From Schoenoplectus triqueter (Eukaryota; Streptophyta; Magnoliopsida; Poales; Cyperaceae), in the NCBI GenBank assembly GCA_964058805.1, contig CAXKVV010000624.1:1-33712 (forward strand): a DNA stretch of 33,712 nt. The letters run 5' to 3'. The number at the start of each line of letters is the position of its first letter. Within the stretch, counting starts at the first letter, position 1. Shown here piece by piece: positions 1-12,545 of this stretch. The translations under genes and the position numbers were made by a program. The notes under the pieces are model-generated. The model saw nothing but the letters and a program-made list of their open reading frames with translations. It was not told the origin of the DNA and did not search any database.

Positions 1-1507
1 AAGTATTCATTCGAAATAATTGGTTGAGAGATAGTAGATAACACAAGAAGATTATTTTGTTACACTAAATAAATATGTGTCAGACTTAGTATAATAGATA
101 CGAAGACTTAATTATATTTGGTATAAAATTTTATTATATAAAATATAAAGACTTGGATTGTAATATTGAGAATTGAGATTGAAAGAATTTCAACACAAAA
201 CTAACAAAGTCTATATTATTTATACTAATGGAAATTAAGATTAAATTATAAATTTAAATATAAAGAGTTATTTGTAGTAGTGAATGTTCTGATGTGGGTG
301 CTGTAATCATTTATTTTTCTTCTTTTGCTTAATAATACTAATATATTGCTTGGTACTTTAGTTTCAGTCTCTTTAACATCCATATAAACGAGTGATGTGC
401 TAATGAGGCTTTATATTTATTACCAGTTATGCATCCCAGTATGCAATATTTCTGATCCAGCAATTACGTGATGATGGGTGTTTACATGAGACCTCTTGGA
501 AATGTAATTTTCTAATGTGTGGCCCATGCACATCTCCAGACGCGCACTCGTCAACTTAACAAAGTCTACAAGAGAATCTTGGCCTTTGATTCAGAAAAAA
601 AAAAGAACATGTGTTGGATGTTAGCAGTGTTGTAGCAGCACAGCATATGTCAGTCACTTGAATTTTTTAAGGTACAGTTTATTTTCTCGTCAAACTGTGT
701 AAAACAAGTTAATTACAATTAAATATGGATTTTTTACAATTTTTTTTTATATTTTTAAGGTCAGTTGGGGGTGGCTAAGAAAAAATATTAAATCAAATAA
801 AAATCACAGTTTAGATTTTTTTTGGGACTCTGTGTGAAGTTAATTATTGGTAGATATAGTACTCTTTTTCTCTGCCCACATGTTCAAATATTTATCCAGA
901 TGGCATACAGTTATTGACATTCATATTAATTATGCATTAATTAATCAGATTTGCTTATGTGTGTCCATTCGAATAAAAATGAACATAGTAGTGGTATCAT
1001 TCCTTTTTACCTATAATTCTCCTTACATGCCAAGTACTAAAGACTCTGTGACTTTGCACCTAGTTTATTATTCAATCACTTGCCGTGACCATATAATTTC
1101 TATTTTCTAGGCTTGCCTGAAATTATCCTAGTCTCTGACTAAAAGCAAGTCCAGTAGGAGAGGAAATCACATATTTACTGATAGTGTATTCAACAGAAAA
1201 ATCATATTTAAGAATGGCATACTCAACAAGATTACAAAAAAAATTGAGCTATAAGGACATTAATTCACAGGATCATCTACACATGAACAAACTCATACAC
1301 CCAACCTGATGAAAATTAAATATTGTTTGACCAAATAAAAAGAACAAATAATATAAAAGACATACTTGTAAAGAATCAAATCTCCAAACATCTTCTATTA
1401 TATATTTTGTCTTAATTTTACATACATTACAAGTTTTCAGTATATTTGTAGAAGATGGAGATAAAGTTATGTTGCAACTTTGCATGGAAGTTGCACTTCT
1501 GTGTAAA
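1..1507. other. 3' flank of 4CL, no gene seen
   Basis: AT-rich sequence downstream of the 4CL stop codon. The part next to the gene (about 1060-1507) is probably its 3' untranslated region, because an AATAAA poly(A) signal on the minus strand lies at 1064-1069, about 440 bases past the stop. The short open frames here have no recognisable protein features. I see no other gene or clear repeat. Confidence 0.4.
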
Positions 1508-4500
1508 TTAGGATGCTTGAGCATTTAGTTTTGCTCGCAAGTCTTTTCGCAGGATTTTACCAGATGGTGCCTTGGGAATGGCATCTGTGAAGATAACCTT
1601 ACAAATCCTCTTGTAGAATACAACCTTTACAATTGGAAGTGAAAGAATTAGAAATGCACTAGATCTGACAATGAGACTAATAGTCATTTTCATTTTCCAA
1701 GAATTCTTGATAGTGGTACAGGCATATGCAAATCACTTTCTGCGGTAATTCCTTTCTCAAAATTTCTTGTATTTTGAATTGTATAAAAGGGGATATTGTG
1801 CAGGAGGGGAGGGAGAGAATTAAAGGAATAAGAGAAAAACCTGTGATGAGACAAATTGCTTGATTTCATCTTCAGTTATTTCCGAACCCTTTGTACGTAC
1901 AATATATGCGACCGGTACTTCTCCAGCTAATTCATCTTTTAATCTAAAATGATTAAAAAAATTGATGAAGACTGAAGATTCCCAGAGTTCTTTTAGCTAA
2001 GAAAAAGAGGTTTTAGTAAAGGACTTGGAGAGAAAATTGTTCCTAAGGGCCAACGCCTTTCCATGAGGCCTGCTATAGTGGTGTAAATTGAAATGAAAAA
2101 TGTCAAAATTAGGGATGCTTTGGAAAGCAGTAATATTTGAATAATTTAAGACATTTTGTTGCTCAAACCATAAGCACTAAAAAGTTTAAATATTTCCAAC
2201 TTTTTTTCAAAAATGAGAACACAAAGAACGTAGAGACTTACGGGACAACTGCAGCCTCCAAAATGCTGGGATGTGTGATGAGAAGGGCTTCAAGCTCGGC
2301 CGGAGGGACTTGGAACCCCTTGTACTTTATAATCTCCTTTAGTCTATCTACAATAAATATTTCTTCATTGTCATCGACATATCCTATGTCGCCGGTGTGC
2401 AGCCACCCGTCCTTGTCTATTGTGTTCCTCGTTGCCTCCTGGTCATTCAAATAACCTGCAGAAGTAAATAAAAGATGAATTTTGAGTTTCTTTTTCATAA
2501 TTTATGCATTTATGGGTGATACAAATTACTAAAGCAGATAGTGGTTCAGATCTCTGATTCTCAAATAGTAAAACTGTATTAAATGTTTCATGAATTATAC
2601 CATATTTAACTACAAAATAACTAAAACAAACCCGCCTCTGAACTCATTTTACAGTGGAATCAGGCTTGAAAATTATATAACTGGCACTCCATGTTCTCAT
2701 GTTCTGGACTGAACCGAGCAGGTTCAATACTGATTCAGAACTATCATACTCGTATAAGTGTACCAAGTTCTGGAGATAATCAAGATCGTTAAAGTTTGGG
2801 GAAAAAAGGATGCAATGAATGGCTGGAATGGAAAGATTTTTCTATAACTGCTTCAACACAGCTTGCTGACTTATTGTTTTCACTTGTGGATAATGATAGA
2901 GATTTTTCATTTCTTATGCACGGAAAAGTTTGTAAAAAATGCTTGTGGAATTATGATGATGAGAAGTCAAACTAGCCACACTAATTCCAACAAAATTTAA
3001 ATGCATTTCTGAAACTTAGTATGATCAAGAGTTAGAGCCTTGAAAATTGAAAACTTATTTAATACCTTCCACAACTGATTTGAAAGACGGTGCAAAACAT
3101 GGGGACCAAGATGAGTAGCATGAGTTATCTAAACGTCAGGTAATTTAATTTTACTTGCAATTACATTTTCTTTTTCAATTTTAGTTCTCTTTGAAGCATC
3201 CAAAGGACATGTATGGTCATTTGACTTTCTTCTTTCTCGTCTCCTAGTTGTTTTGTTTATCAGGCACTAGCTGGAACTATCAATTCTGAAAGGCCTGCAC
3301 ATGAGCTACGTGCAATATAATTTTCAAGATAAGTTTAATGTTGACTTTTAATTAAAAAACAATGATATGCCCTGCCAAGTGCCAAATATTTAGTTTGCTC
3401 CTAACTTTCTAATTTAGAGAATACAAATGAACTTTGAGGTACTGTAAAAGTGAAGTTGATTTGGTCTGATTGCACCTATCATGCTGGACAAAGTCCTTTA
3501 AAGCAATGCAGTTATTTCGTGGTCCATGATTGAGTGTTTACCATTCAAATTTCAAGGCGTAATTTGAAAGAAAAAGGCTGATTAGGATTCTTGGTAGGAC
3601 TTATCTAATTTAATTTATTTTATTTGCTCGCTTATTCAGCTATGCATCTAGGATTTAATATTATAATTAAATTTGCTTCTAGGATCACATGTGCAGATGT
3701 TAGGAACACCTTTGCATATTATGATCCATATCAAAGCACTACCTTATCATTTTGTTTGTCATAAACTTCAATTGAAACTCATAATTTTCTCTGTTTCAGG
3801 AAGCTTATTATTTTTGTTTTAATTGGACAATAGGGTACCAAAATTGTTGCATATATTTGCAATAGATATTTTATTTTATAAAATACTAGTAATTAAATTA
3901 AGGAACAAATATTAAAGTTTTCTTGAGCAGACAAAACTCTCATGTAGTTGGAATCAGCATTGAGCATGTGCATTTAGTACCCAATAACAAAACCAATTAC
4001 ATTGATTACACATTGAACTTAATTTTCATTTGACATCAGAAAAATAAGAATTAGTCAATTTAGGGACTGTAATTTTATTTATACTACAAATTAGAAAATG
4101 TAAGTTAGATTTGAAATCTTATATCGTAATGCAAAGTACTTGGTCCGGGATTGCCGTCGGAAAAGTAAGCAATTATATGTGGAAGCATTCCCTATATATC
4201 TCTAGGTGGTTGAGTGGATATTATTTGTAAGTAAAGTTAAGAAGTTCTGTGAAGATTCATGGTTGACGTCAACCACTAAATCTCAACAGTTGTTGGCCTA
4301 ATCACTAAGGAAGATAAGATTAACAAATTGTTAATCTCAACATGATGAGTACTTTTCCCCATTATAAATACATCAGTGCACTAGTAGAGCTCATACATAG
4401 TGACACCTGTTAAGAAATTAGGCAGGAATTGGATTGAACTATTTTTTTCTATCTACTATTTTTACTATGAAGAATGACGGAATCAATCTATGAAATCAAG

Positions 4501-7500
4501 AAAGCACGCCATAAAGAACAGAACTGCAAAATAGTGGAATGCTTTTGAAACTTCAGTCACCTTACCAAGATTATTTGTTTCCAAGCAAAACTTAATTTCC
4601 AAATTAATCTAACTAAATCATACTGTCAAGGCCTGAAAATGAATATGTTCTTACTTGTTTTTGAAAAAAAAAAGAGTAAATAATTGATTACCTTTCATAA
4701 TCTGCTGCCCCCTGATGCAGATTTCACCATCCATGTTTCGTCCGAGAGATGCACCCGTCTCAAGATCAACAACCTTCAGCTCAGCATTTCTAACAACTGT
4801 ACCACAAGCACCTGATTTTGCCTCAAATGGCTCTTTTGCAAATGCAAGGCACATCGATAACACCGGACCCGCCTCAGTCATACCATAACCCTATTGGAAA
4901 ATGAAATTTTTTGTTTGCATTCAGTTCACAAAGACAAGGTATTTCATTTTGATTATTGTAAAGTTACTTAACATTTCATTTTGAATAGATCAGTTTCATC
5001 AATCTAAGCCATTCAATTTTGATCAGAAATCAATCCATGGATAGGCACCACAAGTTGTCAGACCCAACAAGAGTACACCGACTCAACCAAAGCAAGAAGA
5101 AGTACAATTGAAGCTAGTGAGTTGTTTGTTCGCCTAAAATAATTACTCATGACATAAGTTAGGAACTAAGAAAGCCGATTCTGTTGTTGAAAGGGACATC
5201 ACTCTATTAGTTAAGATGTTGGTGAGCTGCCCCAATAACAAAAGCAACAATACATGAGAGGTATTTCCAAATTGATATCTCCAGTCCCCACCAACACATG
5301 CACTGATCTTCCATGGCACTCGCTTATGTAGCTACCCAAGGAGCACTATATATAGAGTATGGAGATGCGTTGGGTATGTTCGGCGCTATTGAATTGAACG
5401 TCTAAGCCAACTGAACAGAAGCAAAATAGAGCAGGATTGAGAAAATGAAATAGAAGACTTTTCCAGCCTTTTTTCAATTCCATGGAGGAGGAATTGAGAA
5501 TTGAATCCGGATTAGAAGTAGTGTCTTTTTATTCTTATTTTTTCAATATTGACCTACGTGGCTCTCTTTTTCATTTTTTTGTTCTCTCTCGAAGAAGCTT
5601 GCACGTTTTCAGAGAAAAAAGTTTCCTCTTCCAAACAGGCATAAAGATTACTTAGTGCATGCCACAGGTCAAATATACATTAAAAAAAATAAGGATCTAA
5701 TTACTATTATTTTGTGTCACGGTCTTATTAAAATTAAATATCAAATAATTAGTATTTAAATTTTTAAATAATAAAACTAATTGAAGAAATATTTTATAAA
5801 TACCATCTTATATATGTATATAAAAAATTATATCATTTTGATATTATTTATATAGACATCAAGCGTTGATAAAATCAACGGACCAAATTTTATAATTTAG
5901 ACACGTTATTTGATGGCTATTCAAATGAAGTTAAAATTTTATAATTTTTCATATATTTTATGATTTTTCATATATATATAATTGAGATGATACATCTAAC
6001 GGTTCATATTTTTGAAATTTATACATAAATAAATAAATAAACATCATGAACATTAAAATAATAATAATTAAATCTCTCCTCTTAAAAAAACTGATTTAAT
6101 ATTAAGTGACCATACTATACATTGGATGCGCCAATAGAGAAATAGTAGAAACAAGAAAGTACAAGTCTCAAGCTAGGTATATTAAAATTCGGAGAATGCG
6201 TGCTAAAGGACAAAAGGGAAGAGAAACAACAAAAGGCACTAAATTCTGTAAAATGTAATTAACAACATGTTTTACTTCACGTGGTAACAGTAAGCCAGTA
6301 AATTCTTCTCCATCAGCCCATCGGTAGCACGTTCCTTAAAATATGCTATTCTAGAACAAGCACAAATAATTCAATCAAAAATGTAGAATTCGGTTTTTCT
6401 ATAACCGGATACCATGTGGGGAACCTAAATAATGTCAGACGAAATGTGCAATCCAATAACGTCTGAACAAATTAACATTATTTGCGCCTAGCCGCCTACG
6501 CATCATGATTGAATTTGAAGCCATGTTCTGGTTCTCTGGTTTCCATAGCTAAATTGAACCGAATTTGTATTTACTCTATGTTTCAATCAACTTGAATTGT
6601 CCAAAGACAATCCCCAAAAAATATTTATAATTGCTTGTATGGAAAAGGTGTTTGGGATCCCATACACCCAAGCAAGACCAAGTGGTGATATTTAATTATT
6701 TATTGATTCATCCGGTATCATAGCAATTAATTAGCAAATGGGAAATAATGTATTTCTATAGGAATCATTATTTTTTCAGAGAAGTCAAAAGACATTTTGT
6801 TGTGTTTGTATCCAAGTTCACAAATTTGGTTGCCTCAAATGAGGCCACCATTGTGAATTTGTGATGGTTGCTTATTTCTCACTGATTTTTTTATTTAATA
6901 ATATAAATAAATAAATTATTAATAATAAAAATAAAAAAAATTAATATTAAAAATGAGAGCATGTGAGTGGTAGTGATGTTCCTCAAAGTTATCACTGAGA
7001 GTGATTTTTTTTTCAACCTTTTAATTGTTTTAGTAAAAAAAAACACGGCAATGAGAGTTGTGCACTCCCACTGGCGAATAACAAAGTCATTTTCGTTAGA
7101 ATAAGTTAAGTTGGTAAAAAAATGAAAGATTTTACTGAAAGTGACGTCTTTGTAGAAACATGTCAATCTTTATTGACGCGTTTCTAAAACTTCACTGTCA
7201 CTAACGCATTGTCATTCTTAGTATTAAAAATAATATATGCTGTCAAATTATGATGGCGCCATTATCATCGTTTTTTTCTTTCAACTGTTCCGTTTTAATT
7301 CAGGCAGATCAGGTCATCCTATTATCATGATTGGTTAATCTTAATTAATATAATTTCACCAGATTTTAATTAAATGAACCGAAAATTATAATGACAAAAT
7401 CATACCATTATAATCATGTATGGATTCATTCATCAATAACTGTATGTCCCGTCATTGTCATATGTCAATCTTGTATTACTTATAAATCATGTACAAATTT

Positions 7501-10500
7501 TACACGTACAAATGACACGACATATGTTCATTAGTGGACGAGCTAAAAACCAACAGACCACAAGTCCACTATATAATCTAGATAAGTTCAAATAAGAGAC
7601 CACTTTTATATTTTATCACGGAGAGATACATATATGATTAATACTTGTGAAATCACTATCTGCAGATAAACAAGAACCTAGCCAATTGAATTTGACAGCC
7701 ATCTCTTGCATTAAAGCCAGCTGGACCCCACTCATTAGGCGGACCCCTTTTTTTTATTCCATGAACATTTTATTCATCATACTTTTTTTTTTTCTTTCTC
7801 CTTGGAGAAGGCATGACTACTACATTGCGTAAAACTGGAGAGGAGTTCACTTGAATAAGTTTTGGGCAAATTTTATTTTTAAAAACATTCTGAATTTAGT
7901 ATAATTGCTTTCTTTTTAACAAATTAGAAGGGGCTAAGACAAAATTTGTATTGGGGACAAAGACATAAAGTCGAAATTAGTGGTCATGATATATTCAAAC
8001 TTAATAACCATCAAAACTTTTGATCCATAGAAGAATCACTCAAATTAATAATATGTTCTTTTTATAATTTGGATTATTGAGTCTCTATTTTTTTTATGAA
8101 TAGCCCCAGATTACATTAATCCAATTTGACTTCTAAAACTTTTCTATGGCGCATGATTGTTTTTCATTATATTTTTCGTTCCCTAATAAAAATATATAGT
8201 AAACCTTTCTTACTTAACAAAGTGAATGATTGTTAAAATGTCAGTTATATTTTTTCCAAAAAAAAGAAAGGAAAAAATGAGGATTTAACATGTATCTTTT
8301 AAAATTAGCCTTGCTCGTATTCTATTATTTCTCCTCATCAATGAGTAATAAATGGATAATGATAATTTATCAAATAGAAAACATAATTATATAATAATAT
8401 AACACTACATAGTTACGATAATGACCAAATATGTTTCGTTGACACTTGTAAAGAAAATTAAGAATCAATATTAAATATAACATTAGAAAAGAAACAAGTG
8501 AAATTAAGTTGCACTAACCTGGCCCAGAAAAGCAGTAGGGATCTTAGCCCTGAAAGCATCTTGTATATCTTTTCCCATTGGAGCAGCGCCAGACATAACA
8601 ATTCGAATAGATGATAGATCATATTTCTCAACCAATGCATTCTTCGCAATATCTACCACAATCGGTGGCACTAGTGGCGCCACTGTTATTTTGTACTTCT
8701 GTACCAATTCCATCATAGCAACCAACTCGAACTTCTTCATTATTACAATTCCTGCGCCAACTCGCAACCCACAAAGCAAGATGGAGTTCAAAGAGTAAAT
8801 GTGAAACATAGGAAGTACACAGAGGATCACATCCGTCTCGCTAAAGTACAGATTTGGATTCTCTCCATCAACCTACAAAAATATAGGGATCATACCATCA
8901 TCAACAACAACAAAATCTTGAATCCCCAAATAAATTGAAATAGGTTAGAAATAAAACCCAACCCAAAATCAATAAAATAAAACCAGTACTTAAACTGTCT
9001 ATACCTCACAGTTTTTCTTAGTATCAATTGTCAACATTGTTCTTTTGAAGTGTGAAGTATAAATTCATCCAATCTATATTTTTTTTTTTGGAACTTAGAA
9101 CCGCCTTAGCATAATCAAAGTACCTGTGATTCAAACTTCCAAGCAGAACTTCTGAAATCCGTCCGTTCAAAAAGGAAAGGACGGGTCTCACAATTCTTTG
9201 ACTACCGAGTTGTTTATACTATTTTGGAATAGACCAAGTCCACGAACTATTATCGTTGCAGAGAACTTTGAGCTGTCCTGATCAGAAAGGAATAGGCCAA
9301 AGCAGATTTTCAATTACAGCCCTAAATTGTTTTTGAAGAGGAAAGGCTTGTCCTCATTTTCAATTACTTTCTTTTCTAGATTTGTCCTCATTTTTTGTAT
9401 TTTCCATTTTATTCTGAGATAAATGTTAATTGAATTCATGAGCCTCCCAACTCTCCAATATCAATTAAGAATTGCAGAAATATCTACTAAGAGATACTTT
9501 CCAACAAGAAATAAATATATTCAAAATGCAAGCACCAAGTCAAGGTTTGACTTTTCTGTACGTTTACATTGTACCAATCCACCCGAAAAATACAAAAAAC
9601 CAGACAAAAGGACATTTAGATGCCCCTCGTATGACCTGATCATACTTCATAGTCATACCATCTAAATTCTAAGAAACCATTAATTTATTTTATTTTATAA
9701 ATTGAGTACAAAAAGAAAACCCCAGTTAAGTATTCATGATCAAACTAACAGACAAAAGGAAATTCAGATATGACAACTGAAAATATGGGGCGAACGGAAA
9801 ATTCGCTAAATGCCAGATCGCGTCTCTAAATTTGAGTCAACAGAAAGAAAGCTCCATATGATCTGAAAAAATAGCGGGGCCAAAATGCAAAATTGAGTGA
9901 CAAACTAAACTCTCAACGACAGAGTCCAGTCCAGTGGCTCTCATGCTGTCACGCTCTCTTTGGTCAGATTCCTTGATCACTACTAGAAAATAGTAAAAAA
10001 AAAAAAAACTTTGGCAAAAAAAAAGGAAGCAGGATCAACAATATCACGAGTATAATTTAATACAAATCAATAATGTCCAATTTATGAAGTTCAAGGGATT
10101 TTCATGCAAATCACTGCTTCTGACATAAGATGCCCACAAAAAAGCGAACTTGCACCAAAAACATACTATATATAAAAGAGAAAACAGAGTAGGTGCCGCA
10201 ACAAATTGAAACGAGAATGGTATATACTACAGTGTAAGTTACAACTATTATAACATAGCAAATTAAAGCAAAAGCGGTCAAATAACAGAATAATGGTTTA
10301 AAGAAAGGTACGGAGAGGAGAACAGAGTTTAACCTACTGACACAATTTCAAATACTTCAGGGACTAAACCAGAATCTCCCCGCTCAAACTCAAAATTACC
10401 TCGAAATTTCTTCTCGACACTTCTAATTCGTAAATCTACAACATACCTGTTGCGCGACACTGGTAATGAGGCTTCTGTGCGTGAGCATCACTCCCTTCGG

Positions 10501-11079
10501 CAACCCGGTGGTGCCGGAACTGTATGGCAGCGCCACCACATCGTCTGGATGTATCTCCACTTCCAGCAACTCGACTTCCCCTCCCTCAATCAGATCCGGG
10601 AAGAACAAGCAGCCGTCAAATTTCTTGTCGATGGTAATTAATGTCAGATCCTTCTCCTTTGCCAGATCACGCACCTTCTCCACCGCACAGGCCTCAGTGA
10701 CGATTATACTGGCGCCTGATGCCACTAACTGCTTCTTGATCTCACCAGGTGTCAGAAAGGGATTGGCTGTCGTGGCAATTGCGCCCAATCGGGATGCGGC
10801 AATGAAGGTGAACACGAATTCGGAGGAGTTTCTGAGGAGATTCATGACGACTTTACCCTTGGTGAGACCGAGCTTCGCCAGGTTGGCAGCGGCACGACGG
10901 GAGAGAAGGTCCACATCAGCATAAGTGTAGATCTTACCAGTGCCGCCTTCGATGAGGCACGGGCGATCGGCAAAGCGGGAGAGGAACTCGAAGCAGTAGG
11001 AGTGGAGCGGCATTTCATTCGTGATCTTTATGTCGGGGAGCTTCGAGCGAAAGATGGTCTCTTCTTGCATGGAGCCCAT
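1508..11079 (-). CDS. 4CL: 4-coumarate:CoA ligase, six exons, complete
   Basis: The enzyme activates 4-coumarate and related cinnamic acids to CoA thioesters through an acyl-adenylate, in the general phenylpropanoid pathway (lignin, flavonoids). Exons on the minus strand are 11079-10447, 8872-8519, 4890-4692, 2455-2242, 1943-1841 and 1624-1508. All introns are GT-AG, phases agree, and the total is 1620 nt (539 aa), the family's normal length. Seen: AMP-binding box [12 protein letters not shown] (about residues 187-197), HIYSLNS substrate-pocket region (about 235-241), [17 protein letters not shown] (330-338), box II GEICIRG (384-390), the [14 protein letters not shown] hinge, and the catalytic lysine in PSGKILRK (about K524). 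It ends NAQAS, with no SKL-type peroxisomal signal, so it is probably cytosolic. The start at 11079 is preferred over an in-frame ATG at 11286, because the latter lies upstream of a TATA-like box and adds a low-complexity Ser/Pro stretch. An ATG three codons inside (11070) is also possible. I see no disruption, so the gene looks functional. Confidence 0.95.
2456..4691 (-). other. 4CL intron 3 (2.2 kb)
   Basis: Bounded by donor AAAG|GTAATC at 4691 and acceptor TGCAG| at 2456. The sequence is AT-rich. I found no coding remnant, clear inverted repeat or tandem array in it. Confidence 0.8.
5683..6092. mobile_element. possible old MITE in 4CL intron 2
   Basis: The left end (AAGGATCTAATTACTATTAT) resembles the reverse complement of the right end (AGAGATTTAATTATTATTAT), about 400 bases apart and AT-rich between. 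The arms are imperfect and I found no convincing target-site duplication, so this is tentative. The AT-rich composition raises the chance of accidental matches. Confidence 0.3.
6945..7235. mobile_element. possible old MITE in 4CL intron 2
   Basis: The left end reads AATGAGAGCATGTGAGTGGT. The reverse complement of the right end reads AATGACAATGCGTTAGTGAC. The two are similar with several mismatches, and further AT-rich similarity lies outside. The size (about 290 bp) fits a MITE. No target duplication was confirmed. Confidence 0.28.
8873..10446 (-). other. 4CL intron 1 (1.6 kb)
   Basis: Donor CAG|GTATGT at 10446 and acceptor TTTGTAG| at 8873. It holds a lone CACTACTAGAAAA at 9978-9990, which looks like the tip of a CACTA-type element, but no matching opposite end was found. 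Nothing else was recognised. Confidence 0.8.
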
Positions 11080-11214
11080 TCTCTTCGAATTTGGGATTGG
11101 GATTTTGAGTCGGAGGTGAAGTGGGAATTTTATGTTTGGAATTTGAGAAGAGGTTGCTTGGTGTTCCCGTCCGTTGGCTGTTGATGTTTGTTGCTCCTTA
11201 GTCCTTGCTGAAGG

Positions 11215-11290
11215 AAGAAATGAGGATGGGGAGGAGAAGGTATTATAACTGTAACTGGGTCGAGGACTTGGTGGGAAATCTGACAATAAA
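11215..11290 (-). promoter_or_regulatory. likely 4CL core promoter and 5' UTR start
   Basis: Read on the minus strand, a TATAAT box (11247-11242) lies about 165 bases upstream of the chosen ATG. A pyrimidine-rich stretch typical of a plant 5' untranslated leader follows it. Directly upstream is CAGTTACAGTTA, two tandem copies of the MYB-type core CNGTTR. MYB factors are known regulators of phenylpropanoid genes. A further AC-element-like motif (CCAACCA, plus strand) is at about 11575. This is motif matching only. Confidence 0.35.
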
Positions 11291-11924
11291 CTTTTCTTTT
11301 CTCTGATTATTTTTTTTATGGTTGATGATAATTAAATTAAGTAAATTTTTAATTATTTAGAAAATAAAATATAAAATTTATTCACCAACTAAATTTTTGT
11401 ATAGAAAGAGCGGTTTAAAATATATTTTTAATTTAAAAAAAATCATATACAAATACGATATTTACTATACATAACATTATAATCTAACTCATATCTACAT
11501 TGCAAAGTAAATAGACGATAAGGTCAAATAAATTACTGAATTCAGTCATTTCTAATTAGTCATGTGCGTCGTGCCAACCAATTCCAATGAACTCTATCAT
11601 CATTTAATTATAATTATAATTATAATTATAATTAAACTGCGGGGACGCGTTTTGTGTACTTTAGCGCTGCAGAGTTATAAATTATCCATCAGAGTTAACC
11701 ATTAATTCAACTAAAACAGCGCATCTGATGTCCTCCATTTCTTAATGAAACGGAGAGAAAGCCAGCCCGATAAAAGGGGAAATTTTCATAAAGCGTCCAA
11801 GAACCAACTTTATTAACATAGGGATCAATGGATCAATGACACTCTAAAAATTTGATAGAGGATCAAAAAAGTAAATATTTCTTGCGCCTCTAAGTATTTT
11901 TATGATTTTTAAACACTTTTTCCA
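11291..11924. other. 4CL upstream region, no gene seen
   Basis: AT-rich sequence upstream of 4CL, presumably including distal promoter. It contains a short AATTAT microsatellite at about 11603-11635 (listed separately) and otherwise nothing I recognise. Confidence 0.5.
11603..11635. repeat. (TAATTA)n microsatellite
   Basis: About five uninterrupted copies of the 6-bp unit TAATTA/AATTAT. The unit is itself nearly palindromic. The tract lies about 530 bases upstream of the 4CL start codon. Confidence 0.85.
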
Positions 11925-12115
11925 AGGTTTTGCAAGTGTGAGACCCAGTGATCGACCATTATTTTTGAAAATAGTATAAGCTGTATAAGTAAAATATTTA
12001 TCTCATATGTTATGAGAAATAATAATGATCTAGTGACTGAGGATTAAATTTGAGGTGTTGAGTTTAAAAGAGGTGTGAGTTCGACCCCCCTACTGCACCA
12101 TTTTTTTATTATTAG
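11925..12115 (+). repeat. possible SINE or tRNA-like 3' segment
   Basis: GTGAGTTCGACCCC near 12075-12090 matches a Pol III B box (GTTCGANNCC). It lies in a context (CTAGTGACTGAGG upstream, ACTGCACCA then a T-rich tail downstream) like degenerate tRNA-derived plant SINEs. No cloverleaf or clear A box could be assembled, so I do not call a tRNA gene. Confidence 0.22.
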
Positions 12116-12150
12116 GAGCACAAGTAATAATTATGTCCCTAAATCACATA

Positions 12151-12545
12151 ACTTGTGGGCCCATATTTCCCAAAAAATATTATTTATACCCTTATCTTCA
12201 AACCCTCACCCCCCTCACACACACTTTTTATCACTTCTCTTCCGAAATTTCTCTCTCCACAAACTCTAAACCCTAATTTCACATTTCTCCTCCAAAAACT
12301 CATCTACACAATGTTTATTGTTAGTTTTTAAACCGAAAAATTTATCCAAAATGGGCTACATGGTGTTTATTACTCGAAAAAAGCTACCGATAATTTTACG
12401 GTGCATGCTGACATAACACTCGCTAAATTGGAGACCGAGATCTATCGGTGGATGGGAATTTCGAGTTCAACACATGGTTTAGAGATATCGACGAGGTTCA
12501 ATGTCGAATTATAACTTACTCCTTCGGTAATGTTCTATACCGAGT
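12151..12545 (+). pseudogene. decayed gene 5' end, possibly Mutator-like transposase N-terminus
   Basis: This looks like a plant gene start. In order it has a TGGGCC/GGGCCC site II-type motif (12156-12161), a TATTTATAC box (about 12181), a pyrimidine-rich leader with the telo-box AAACCCTAA (12268-12276), and ATG codons at 12311 and 12351. Both reading frames stop quickly. One shifted frame, about 12389-12500, runs through LETEIYRWMGISSSTHGLEI before a stop. This recalls the N-terminal region of plant Mutator-like (MULE) transposases, where a ubiquitin-like PB1-type segment precedes the MuDR domain, but the match is from memory. No MuDR, SWIM or catalytic segment follows. It is either a truncated transposon gene or another decayed gene. 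Confidence 0.3.

Larger units (their letters stand above)
4891..8518 (-). other. 4CL intron 2 (3.6 kb), repeat-bearing
   Basis: The longest intron of the gene, donor CAG|GTTAGT at 8518 and acceptor AATAG| at 4891. At least two stretches inside it look like old inverted-repeat elements (listed separately), which probably explains its length. No coding remnant was recognised. Confidence 0.8.

Noticed and set aside
5375..5645. Possible transposon between TATGTTCGG and CCAAACAGGCATA
   Set aside because: The tips are only loosely inverted and the flanks give no target duplication.
9978..9990. CACTA transposon end (CACTACTAGAAAA)
   Set aside because: No inverted partner or 3-bp duplication was found in the window. 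The same applies to CACTACCAAAAAAGG near 13525.
10450..11184. Plus-strand open frames of 60-152 codons opposite 4CL exon 1
   Set aside because: They are antisense shadows of the G+C-richer coding exon, with no own domain or start context.
11080..11286. In-frame N-terminal extension of 4CL by 69 codons
   Set aside because: It lies across a TATA-like box and a pyrimidine leader, is Ser/Pro-rich low complexity, and would make the protein longer than the family norm. Treated as chance open frame.
12075..12098. tRNA gene suggested by GTTCGACCCC
   Set aside because: Only a B-box-like block is present. No acceptor, D or anticodon arms can be paired.
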